This document shows, in pieces, positions 55,601 through 64,000 of a stretch of 64,000 nt of DNA. The position numbers and the translations under genes are program-made. Location: the NCBI GenBank assembly GCA_025618425.1, contig CM046835.1, positions 17,203,959-17,267,958 on the forward strand. Reading direction: 5' to 3'. The stretch's first letter is position 1; every line of letters begins with the position of its first letter. Origin of the DNA: Heliocidaris tuberculata. Taxonomy: Eukaryota > Echinodermata > Echinoidea > Camarodonta > Echinometridae. The notes beneath the pieces were generated by a model. It saw nothing but the letters and a program-made list of their open reading frames with translations, was not told where the DNA came from and searched no databases.

Positions 55601-56356
55601 AGGCCTCAACTTTAGAGCTCATTTCCTCCCTAACTGATACCAGCAAACCTATCTTACAAGCTCTTTTCGTTCGCTAAATCAAAAGGGTTGTAAAGTTTCA
55701 AGTTTAAAGCTGAGACTTTGTTCTATCCAAATAGAATAAAATCAGATTTGGTTGTTTGTTTGTGTGTTTGTTTGTTGTTATTTTTTTTTTGTTAATGTTT
55801 TTGTTTGTTTGTTTGTTGCTTTTTTTTTTCGGGGGGGGGGGGCTTTTTGGTGGCTTTGTCGTGCCGGGTCACACATGTTCAAGGACGTTTTTTTTGTTTA
55901 AAGGGCCCTGTCCAAGGGTCCCCGCCGCAATACTCGCAATACACGCGAATACACCCCTCCCCTTTCCTTTCAGTCACATAACAGAGAAAAAAAGAGAAGG
56001 TGAAAGAGGGTGAAAAGAAAAGAAAAAAAAATCATTACGAAAAGTATAAGTATTCGCTGGCTCGCAATTTATTCATTTATTTTCATTTTTAGATGACATG
56101 CAAACATGATACTCGGTTGAAAGGCATCAGCCCCTCCCACGAGAAAATATGGCCATACGCCAGGATTTGATCATAAGTGAGCTGTTCTTTTATTTACGGG
56201 TGTGAAAAAATCAGGAGTGGGAAGGGGGTGGGTCTTGAAGTTCTTGACAAATTAAAGTCGGTTTATTTTTAAGCTTGTGCATGCAAGCCGGTGAATATAA
56301 TTTAGTCAAAATTAGAAGTGAAAATTCTAAATAGAAGTCCTGCCCCCTCCCCGAAC
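55601..56356. other. Intergenic with TTTG repeats; no gene seen
   Basis: GTTT/TTTG repeats (about 55750-55822), a poly-G tract (about 55831-55841), and a GGGCCC...GGGTCCCC patch at about 55900-55925. The 85-residue frame at 55756-56013 translates these tracts. Confidence 0.5.
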
Positions 56357-57250
56357 ATGATTAATACATATCAAGCATCATCTTCTTCCTTTTTATTGTG
56401 GTTCTAGACATGTTTCAGCTTCCCTAACGGGCAGTAATGTGTGATAGTCTAATGATCCATGTGCGAGCGAAGCGAGGAGCAAAAGTTTTCTGACTTTTTT
56501 CTAACGTTGAAGTCCTATGTTTGTGCATTTTTTTACGGCGATATAATGAAAATGACAAAGAAACTTAATTTGGGGAATGTCGAAAGATATTTTAATTTGT
56601 GCTTTAAACCCTGTCGTTTTTCTTTAGGATTTCATCGATATCAACATACTTTAGTATGATAAATGCTTGATTTCAATATGTATTATAAGAGTTTGGGGGA
56701 AATTTTCGGAAAATATTATCCTTACTTGGTAGTATTATGGCATATTCGAGAGAGCGGAATGACAAATACTGTGCTGGGGGGGGGGGGGGCATGGCATGCC
56801 CCTCTTGCCTCCAGCCCCACTGCTTTACTCTGTAGTTTAGTAATGGGTACCTGTTAAGCCGCACCTATAATTTGAAGCTATATAAATATGGCTCTTTTTG
56901 TAAGAAACAGTGGGAAATATTGGTAAAAGGGGCATTTATCAGAAGAGGAAAGGGTGCTTATCAGAGGTGGGAAGGGGCAATTAAAAGAGGTGAAAAGAGG
57001 CACTTATGAGGGAGAGGGCACATATTACGTAGGGAAAGGGGTAATTATCAGAAGGGGGAAAAGGGCACTTATTAGAAGGGAAAAGGGGCACCTATCAGAA
57101 GCATAAGTGCTCTTATCAAATGAGAAAAGGGCACAAATTAGACAGAATTAGGGGCATTTATCAAAAGGAGAAAAGGGCACCTATAAGAGAGAAAGGGAAC
57201 AGTTTTCAGAAAAAAGGGACACGTTTTGGGTACTTCAGACTATAGAAAAA
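56357..57250 (-). mobile_element. Truncated hAT-like copy, inverted relative of 49447-54650
   Basis: In reverse orientation it matches 54500-54226 and then 50250-49470 of the larger element. Shared landmarks are AAGCATCATCTTCTTCC, TTATTGTGGTTCTAGACATG, GTGCGAGCGAAGCGAGGAGC, GGGGAATGTCGAAAGA, ATATCAACATACTTTA, CATGCCCCTCTTGCCTCCAG and the minisatellite (56930-57240, consensus AAAAGGGGCACTTATCAGAAG). It lacks the 4-kb TTAA insertion. Its outer termini are eroded, so no TSD is visible. Confidence 0.75.
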
Positions 57251-57289
57251 CAGGGGGAATCACATCAACTGCACGTGGCCTTTAGTTAA

Positions 57290-57820
57290 GCACTTTTTTT
57301 TATAGGGTGCTGCCATCAGTTAGGGTTTGATATATTTCAAGATATGTATCATACACTGAAGCCCCTACTCTGTGCAATGAAAAGCTACTTCAGTGAAAGG
57401 CTTGTGTCTCAAATTTTGCATAGAGCTATATAGTTCGAAGAAGAAATAATAATGGGGGATCGGACCTATTGTGTTGAGTTGAATGCATGTAGGACGGAGG
57501 AATAATGGGGAGGCGGCTTTGGTTATACGTGCGTTCGAGCAGCGTCAGCGTTTGTTCTTATGATGAAAAGACAGGAAGTCTATTGACTACTGATATAAAG
57601 AAGTAATAGGAGAGAGAGAGCCCTACTGCTAATCCCTGTTAAACTGAACTTCCCTCAGTGACATAACAACATGTTATGCATAGGCCGCTATTACAGGACT
57701 CAGGCCGACAGCATGGACTGATGATAGTATTGATTTGATTTGGTTTGATGGATTCATGATATATTCTAGAGTAAAAAACCCTCACCATACTTGCCTCTTA
57801 GCTACTCTTAGCTACATTAT
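57290..57820 (+). repeat. Direct segmental duplication, copy 1 (partner 60755-61315)
   Basis: Both copies share GCCATCAGTTAGGGTTT-type starts, TATTTCAAGATA, ATCATACACTGAAGCCC, GGATCGGACCTATTGTGTTG, TTATACGTGCGTTCGA, GATGAAAAGACAG, AGTCTATTGACTA, a GA microsatellite, GGCCGACAGCA and CTTGTCTCTTC-like endings in the same order over about 540 bp. Non-coding; the only long frame (60864-61076 in copy 2) is broken in copy 1. Confidence 0.8.
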
Positions 57821-58418
57821 CGAAGGGGTGCCTTTTGTCCGAATATTAACTTTCCACTATTTTTTTTTTTTTTTTTTTTGGGGGGGGGGTAGCGGAAACA
57901 AATTTCCAGATATATTTGTGGCGAGTGTGGAACCGAAAATTTTAAGCAGTGGAAAGGAGAAATAATGGCCAACTTTAAATTCTAACTAGGCATAAATATT
58001 GGGAATACACCAAAGGCCTTCCCAAGGTTCTCGAGGAAGAGGGGGAGAGGGGTTAGGACCAACAACAACCAAAATGATAGCATATGCAAATCATCTAGAA
58101 TTGTCAGGAAAAAAGAAAACGGTATATATTTTCGCCGACAGCGCTTTGAACTGGAAGTAAGTTTATGGGGAACCGCTGGCCCTCTAGATCTGTAGGGTCT
58201 ATCGAGGGATGGGAAAGGGGTGGGGGGGGGGGCAATAAAAACGGACCCCCGCAAAAAAGTAATAATATGTATATGAAAATTGTATCCCGGAATAAGATTC
58301 ATAATGTATTTTTTCTCAGTCACACGAGAAAACATTCCATTTCGCGCCCAAAATGAATGGTAAATGAATCGTAAGCTAATTTCAAAATAATGCCGACTTT
58401 AAAAATATGACGATAAGA
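57821..58418. other. Intergenic, poly-T/poly-G tracts; no gene seen
   Basis: A poly-T tract (about 57862-57879) followed by poly-G, and a second poly-G at about 58219-58231. The 117-residue minus frame at 57982-58335 has no motif. Confidence 0.5.
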
Positions 58419-58426
58419 GTTATCGG

Positions 58427-59200
58427 CAGCAGATGGGGGGGGGGGGGGGCTTGAGGGATCACACTCCCACTCAGAATTGCTGTCTGCAAATGCGCCACCT
58501 CTGTCGGCAAAAAAGGAGGGAGAAAATGGGGAGAGGGAAGAGGAAAGAGAAAAGAAAAAGGAGAAAAGAGAAAGGAAAAGGAAAGGGGAAAAAAAGGAAA
58601 AGGAAAGGAAATTAAACTAAAACAGAAAGAAAAGAGGGAAAGGAAAAGGGAAGCAAAGAAAAAGAAGGAAAAACTTTTTTTTTTGTTTTGTTGTTTTTTT
58701 CCTCGCTCTCAAAAAAGTGAATAGATAATATTCGGGCAAAATGCGCCCCCCTTCGGCAATGGGCTGTACATAGCCCCCTCCCGAGGATTTTCAAAGTTCC
58801 GATGTTTGGCCAGCCACCACTTCATATTCGGGTAGAGAGGTGCCAGAATATCCACATATTTGGGTAGTGAGGTTTCCTGATATGTAACTTCTGTACATTT
58901 TTACTAAGAAAAGTTTTTCGTTGTTGTTGTTTTTGTTTTTGTTTTGTTTTGTTTTGTTTTTTAATTTAGAAGTTGAAAAGTTGATATTCGGGTAAAAGGT
59001 GTCAGCCTATCCCCTTGCGAAAATGGGCCCGTATGATCATGACTTCTACATCTGCGATTTTCTTGTATCATTGTGTGAGGGGAGATTAGGGTGTACCGTG
59101 TAGCATTTTTTGGCAAATTTGGATGTCACACTCTAAAAATCTGTCGGCAAATTTGGGTGTCCCACCCCTCCCCCATTCAAATGTTCTAGCGATGCCCCTG
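58427..59200. mobile_element. hAT-like element, 774 bp, relative of 12952-14246
   Basis: The right end TTCTAGCGATGCCCCTG matches the right end at 14246; the left TIR is mostly deleted, leaving CAGCAGATGGGGG. The flanks GTTATCGG (58419-58426) and GATATCGG (59201-59208) differ at one base, consistent with an 8-bp TSD. The interior follows the longer copy: TGCGCCACCTCTGTCG, a purine tract, TATTCGGGCA, CAAAGTTCCGATG, TATGTAACTTCTGTACATTT and GGCAAATTTGGGTGTC. It has only about one copy of the internal unit that is repeated four times in the longer element. Confidence 0.8.
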
Positions 59201-59375
59201 GATATCGGCGTTGATTCAATCTTCATTCCTCTTTCTGTCTGGACTACAAGATCCCTAATCTTTCATAAGCTTTTGTTTTGCCACTTTAATCCCATTTCAA
59301 GGGGAAATCTAGGAAAATCTGTACTGTCCTTTCCTATTTAATGGTTTTTAATCTCCGATTTGTATACTTGAAACA

Positions 59376-60426
59376 CATAGGCGTAGCCAGGGGGGCCCAG
59401 GGGGGCACTGGCCCCCCCTATTCAGCCCCTAAAAAAAATTGAGAACGAAAGAGCGGGGGAATTGAGACAAAAAAAAACCTAAAAAGGCGCTAAGAGTCGT
59501 TACCTTTCAATCACAATTGCTAAAACGTCAAAGTTTTCACGCTTCGCGCGGGAAGGGAAAATAACTCCCCCTTCCCTGCCCCCACACCTATTACATACAG
59601 TAAAATATTGCATCCATATTATTGAAAAGCAGTCCCAGCGTCGAACTATAACTTTCCGCCTAAAAAAATTGTTTGCTACGAGCTCTTATCTTTCTCTCAA
59701 ATTTGTTAAAACGTCATAGCTTTCGTGCTTGGGGCGGGAGGGGAAAAGTCCCCCTCCCTGCACCCACCCCTGTTACAGTGCATTATTGCGTCCAAATAAT
59801 TGAAAAAGCAGTCCGGGCGTCGAACTATCTTTCCGCCTAAAAAAAAGTTGCTGCGACCCGTTATCTTTCTCTCAACGCCCCCCCCCCCCCTCCCTTCACG
59901 CTTTGCGTGCTAATCACCAATTTCGCACGCTTCGCGTTCTCGATCACAACCCAACCCCCCTAAAATGAAATCCTGGCTACGCGGTTGCATCCAAATTATT
60001 GAAAAGCAGTCCGAGCGTCGAACTATAACTTTCCGCCTAAAAAAAAATTATTTGCTACGAGCTGTTATCTTTCTCTCAAATTTGTTAAAACGTCATAGCT
60101 TTCGTGCTTTGGGCGGCAGGGGGGGGGGGGCGAACTCCCTCCTCCCTGCACCCCCTCTGTTACATACAGTGCAGTATTGCGTCCAAATAACTGAAAAGCA
60201 GTCCGGGCGTCGAACTAACTTTCTGCCTAAAAAAAAGTGGCTGCGAGCCGTTATCTTTCTCTCACCCCCCCCCCCCCCCCTTCACGCTTTGCGTGCTAAT
60301 CACCAATTTCGCACGCTTTGCGTTCTCGATCACAACCGAACCCCCCTAAAATAAAATCCTGGCTACGCGGTTGGATCCTTCACGTCTGCCCCCCCCCCCC
60401 ATTAAAAAATCCTGGCTACGCCATTG
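59376..60426. mobile_element. hAT-like element, 1051 bp, with internal 390-bp duplication
   Basis: Left end CATAGGCGTAGCCAGG; right end CCTGGCTACGCCATTG, inverted. The flanks TTGAAACA (59368-59375) and TTGAAATA (60427-60434) match 7 of 8. AATCCTGGCTACGCGGTTG recurs inside at about 59966 and 60354, and the GAAAAGCAGTCC...GTCGAACTA...CTTTC.GCCTAAAAAA block at about 59622, 59803, 60000 and 60192, so about half the element is tandemly duplicated. CACGCTTCGCGCG and CGCACGCTTCGCGTTC words occur. Non-coding. Confidence 0.8.
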
Positions 60427-60754
60427 TTGAAATACCACACCATGCTCTACTCATATGGCTCAATAAGTTTCACTTCTTTAATACACTATCCCCGATGTAA
60501 AAAATAGCTCCAATACCATTATGACTATGATGATGATGATGATGATAATAATAAATAATTATAACAACATCAAAACCATGATGGTAATGCTAATCATAAT
60601 CTTAATCATAATAATCACGATAACAACAATGAAAATACTGATAAATAAAAATCATGTCTATATTGACATTTGATGGGTAGCCTCATCAGTATTCAACTGA
60701 TGACGGAGGCTTGGGGGCAAATCAATTACTAACCCAGCATTGAAAGCTACATGA

Positions 60755-61073
60755 TTAATACTTTTTTTGAAAGGATCCTGCCATTACATCAGTTAGGGTT
60801 TAATATATTTCAAGATAATGTATCATACACTGAAGCCCGTAGTCTGTTCATTGAAAGGCTACTTTGAACAGTGAATGGCTTGTCTCAAATTTGCATAGAG
60901 CTATAGTTCTTCGGAGAAATAATAATGGGGATCGGACCTATTGTGTTGAGTTGAATGCGTGGGACGGAAGAATAATGGGAGGGGCGGCTTTATACGTGCG
61001 TTCGATCCGCGCCAGCGTTTGTTGTTATGATGAAAAGACAGAAAGTCTATTGACTATTGATATAAAGAAGAAT

Positions 61074-61108
<35 letters not shown>

Positions 61109-61315
61109 AACTGCAAATCCCCTGTTAAACTTCAATTGTCCTCAATGACAAAGTAAAGTGTTATTATGCATAGGCGGCTATTACAGGTCTCAGGCCGACA
61201 GCAAGGACAAATGTTAGTATTTGATTTGAGTTGATGAGTTAATGATATCATAATAAGATATTCTAAAAGTAAAAATCCCCTCATTGTACTATATACTTGT
61301 CTCTTCACTACAATA
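60755..61315 (+). repeat. Direct segmental duplication, copy 2 (partner 57290-57820)
   Basis: Second copy, about 3.47 kb downstream in the same orientation, separated by the two hAT-like elements at 58427-59200 and 59376-60426. Its GA microsatellite is longer (about 61077-61106). Confidence 0.8.
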
Positions 61316-62290
61316 GTTATTTGCTGCATATCTAGAAAATGATCATGGGGAACAATTTAATATTACATATAAAGGGGTTTTTTTGTCTTTAGTTCTAAAT
61401 GTAGTTTTCAATTCGAAAATTCAAAAGGCATACAAAACTGCATTTCTCATTATCCTATAAAAGTTCATTTCTCTCGTTTTCCTTGCCCTTAAATTATAAG
61501 TAGATTATTCCATCATCATTCACGTCTTTAATTTCTGATATTGATTTCCACGTCCTATCCACATGCTATCATTTTAGAACATAACATATTTTTTTAAAGA
61601 TAAACATGCGAACTGAGGAAAATAGAACAAGAATCAGAATATTTGGAGAAAACTGAGAAAAAGAGAGAGGGTGAGAGAGAGAGAGAGAGAGAGAGAGCGC
61701 GCGAGGGAGAGATTGAGAGAAGACGAAGGCAATCATTATATTGGGTTTAATGGCTGCCATTTCCATTAATTATGTGGTGTTGTGTTGTTGTTTTTTGTTT
61801 CCACCAGCGCCGTTCTAGTTCTTTTTTTTTTTTGGGGGGGGGAGCACACTATGATCGTTGAAATGCAATAGACATATTCTAGTCATACAAGATAAGAAGA
61901 ATTGGAGAAGGGGAGAAAAAGGAATAAGAGGAGCAATAAAACATAAAGAACAAACTGTTAGGCAAGCCAAGCCATCGGAAACTCACTCTATTTTTAGAAT
62001 AAATATATATTCTATTTATTTTGTTGTTATTGATCCAGTACTACACACTAGCCTTTCATACACATATACTGACAGAAGAGGGCGTACTTCCGGAATCAGT
62101 GAATGGTACCAAGAGCTTCTTTCTTTGAATTTATCAAAAAGATTGGCTCGGATCCGGGAAGACTGCATTATAGGCTCCATGCGATCGTTATGTAGAAGGC
62201 ACGGAGCTCAATGCAGTGTTCACGCACAATAAGAATGCGTCCGTTCCGGATGCGTTCTTATGCACCACGACATTTCGCTAAACTACCTTA
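61316..62290. other. Intergenic; hairpin near 62240; no confirmed gene
   Basis: A GA microsatellite (about 61662-61708), a poly-T then poly-G at about 61821-61842, and an imperfect palindrome TAAGAATGCGTCCG...GGATGCGTTCTTA (62230-62260). The 124-residue plus frame at 61858-62232 contains a stretch RGRTSGISEWYQELLSLN with no family match I can name, so it is left unannotated as a gene. Confidence 0.45.
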
Positions 62291-64000
62291 GTAAGGTGCT
62301 TTTTTGTGCATGTTTTTCCAAAATTCGATGACATAAGAATTAATCATGTAGCGTTTTTTTTTTCTTCTTCTTTTTTTCATTTGTCATTGCGAGTTTTAAA
62401 TATTTTTTGTTGTTGTTGTTGGTGAAATTAGGCTTTGCATGGGTTTCACTTCGGATCACTGTCAACAAAGATATTTTGTATTGATTTTATAATTTTATAA
62501 TTTTACAATGTTTAGTGTAGGTAATGCCTGGCTGGGAGATGGTGACCTGTGAATAATGAGCCTACGGGGCACTGGCCCTTAAACTGTGGGTGAACGGCAC
62601 GCCCAGTCTGGTGCTTTTCTTTCTTTCTTTCTCTTTCCTTTTCCTTTTCTTTTTTCTTTCTGTTAGGGCTTAGCATTGATTTTATATATTGTTATAATTT
62701 TAATATGTCATTGCGATATTTTTGTTTAGGTGAAATTAGGCTTCGCATATGTTTCACTTGGGATCCATGGCAAGAAAGATATCTTGTATTGATATTATGT
62801 TATAATGTTTAATGTAGGTAATGCCTGGCTGGGAGATGGTGACCTGTGAATGATGAGCCTACGGGGCACTGCCCTTAAACTGTGGGTGAACGGCACGCCC
62901 AGGGAATTGTGCTTTTCTTTCCTTTTTTTTATTTTTTATTTTTTTTGGAGGGGGGTGCAATAGGGTAAGCGAGTGTTTCCATAGATTCCATGTTTACATA
63001 CAGTACATAGTATCTTTCTCTTTTTTAATGTGGATGAGCGGATGAACAGATGATCAGTATCTTTTTTTTTTGGGGGGGGGTGGTTTTATTATAGCTTTTC
63101 CTGGATTCCATGAAATTAGATATCTTGTATTGATCTCTTTGTAACGTGATTCATGATATCTTTTTTTTTTCATATAATAAGGCTTAACATAAATTCCTCG
63201 AGATTCAATGACACGAGATATCTTGCATCTTTTTTTTTTTCTTTTTTTTTGTTGTTGATGCGTTTTATATTTATATTTTTTTTTCGTTGAAACGTATCTG
63301 CTTAGTAAGGTGCTTTTTTGTGCATGTTTTTCCAAAATTCGATGACATAAGAAATTAGATCATGTAGCGTTTTTTTTCTTCTTCTTTTTTTCATTTGTCA
63401 TTGCGATTTTTAAATATTTTTTGTTGTTGTTGTTGGTGAAATTAGGCTTTGCATGGGTTTCACTTCGGATCACTGTCAACAAAGATATTTTGTATTGATT
63501 TTATAATTTTATAATTTTACAATGTTTAGTGTAGGTAATGCCTGGCTGGGAGATGGTGACCTGTGAATAATGAGCCTACGGGGCACTGGCCCTTAAACTG
63601 TGGGTGAACGGCACGCCCAGTCAGGAGCTTTTCTTTCTTTCTTTCTCTTTCCTTTTCTTTTTCTTTTCTTTCTGTTAGGGCTTAGCAGTGATTTTATATA
63701 CTGTTATGATTTTAATATGTCATTGCGATATTTTTTTTAAAGGTGAAATTAGGCTTTGCATATGTTTCACTTGGGATCCATGGCTACAAAGATATTGATT
63801 TTATAATGTATAGGGTAGGTAATGCCGGGCTGGGAGATGGTGACCTGTGAATAATGAGCCTAAGGGGTACTTTTCTTTCTTTCTTTCTCTTTCCTTTTCC
63901 TTTCCTTTTCTCTTTCTGTTAGGGCTTTTTTGTTTTGTTAAGTCATTCCGCTTTTGGGGGAGGGTGGGATAGGGCTAAGCCGGTTCCACTGGATTCCATG
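62291..64000 (+). repeat. 1,014-bp higher-order tandem repeat with conserved module of about 85 bp, continuing past the window
   Basis: GTAAGGTGCTTTTTTGTGCA occurs at 62291 and 63305, and the following sequence is nearly identical, so the period is 1,014 bp. Inside each period the module starting GTAATGCCTGGCTGGGAGAT occurs twice, at about 62521, 62818, 63535 and 63818, preceded each time by GTGAAATTAGGCTT(T/C)GCAT and followed by CTTTTCTTTC pyrimidine tracts. The last copy is internally deleted. No protein is encoded. Confidence 0.85.

Noticed and set aside
61858..62232. 124-residue plus-strand frame, considered a transposase fragment
   Set aside because: No DDE or RT motif, no intron signals, and the composition changes along its length; left as unassigned.

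Overview
This window looks like nuclear DNA of a marine invertebrate deuterostome, most likely an echinoderm and possibly a sea urchin. That is an inference from the intron-containing metazoan genes, the CR1/L2-type LINEs with (AATTG)n or (AATCA)n tails, the long poly-G/poly-C tracts and the dense population of hAT-like MITEs. I cannot name a species. There is no operon structure, no bacterial gene, no rRNA or tRNA gene that I could recognise, and no CRISPR array.

Host genes are few. (1) An intronless 719-residue otopetrin-like proton channel gene lies on the minus strand at 116-2275. (2) The 5' end of a sodium-coupled monocarboxylate transporter gene (SLC5A8/SLC5A12-like) lies on the plus strand, with three exons at 41515-41868, 43267-43332 and 43898-43949. 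The two full introns (1.4 and 0.57 kb) are supported by reading-frame phase and protein similarity. The rest of that gene is not visible here. A weak four-exon non-coding transcript candidate spans about 6.1-11.3 kb.

Almost everything else is mobile DNA. LINEs: one intact two-ORF CR1/L2-like element (ORF1 26372-26593, EN-RT ORF about 26563-29505, tail to about 30065); a decayed minus-strand element (31887-35010) with a 2A-like leader peptide and a mutated YVDD box; and two 3' fragments (12109-12820, 55394-55600). Nine insertions carry CAGGGGCG-like terminal inverted repeats. Most have exact or one-mismatch 8-bp target duplications, the signature of hAT transposons: 6507-6776, 7804-7971 (7-bp match), 12952-14246, 17232-17711, 35238-36755 with 35327-36160 nested inside, 37186-38757, 49447-54650, 58427-59200 and 59376-60426. 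None carries a recognisable transposase. Other elements are two TA-flanked mariner-like MITEs, a small TACCG-ended MITE, several foldback elements (17824-18000, 30852-31516, 39896-40390, 46885-47790), and a TIR element with a 147-bp internal tandem repeat (8950-10167).

The most informative structures are these. A roughly 4-kb TTAA-flanked insertion (50255-54221) sits inside the 5.2-kb hAT-like element; a related copy near 56.59 kb keeps the uninterrupted site. A TA-flanked MITE at 19154-20235 carries two inverted copies of what looks like a host coding exon, with its splice donor. A 906-bp palindrome at 46885-47790 is built from about nine copies of one 20-bp GC-rich word. A 1,014-bp higher-order tandem repeat at 62291-64000 carries a strongly conserved module of about 85 bp and runs off the window. 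Two direct segmental duplications (22.8/39.1 kb and 57.3/60.8 kb) show recent local rearrangement.
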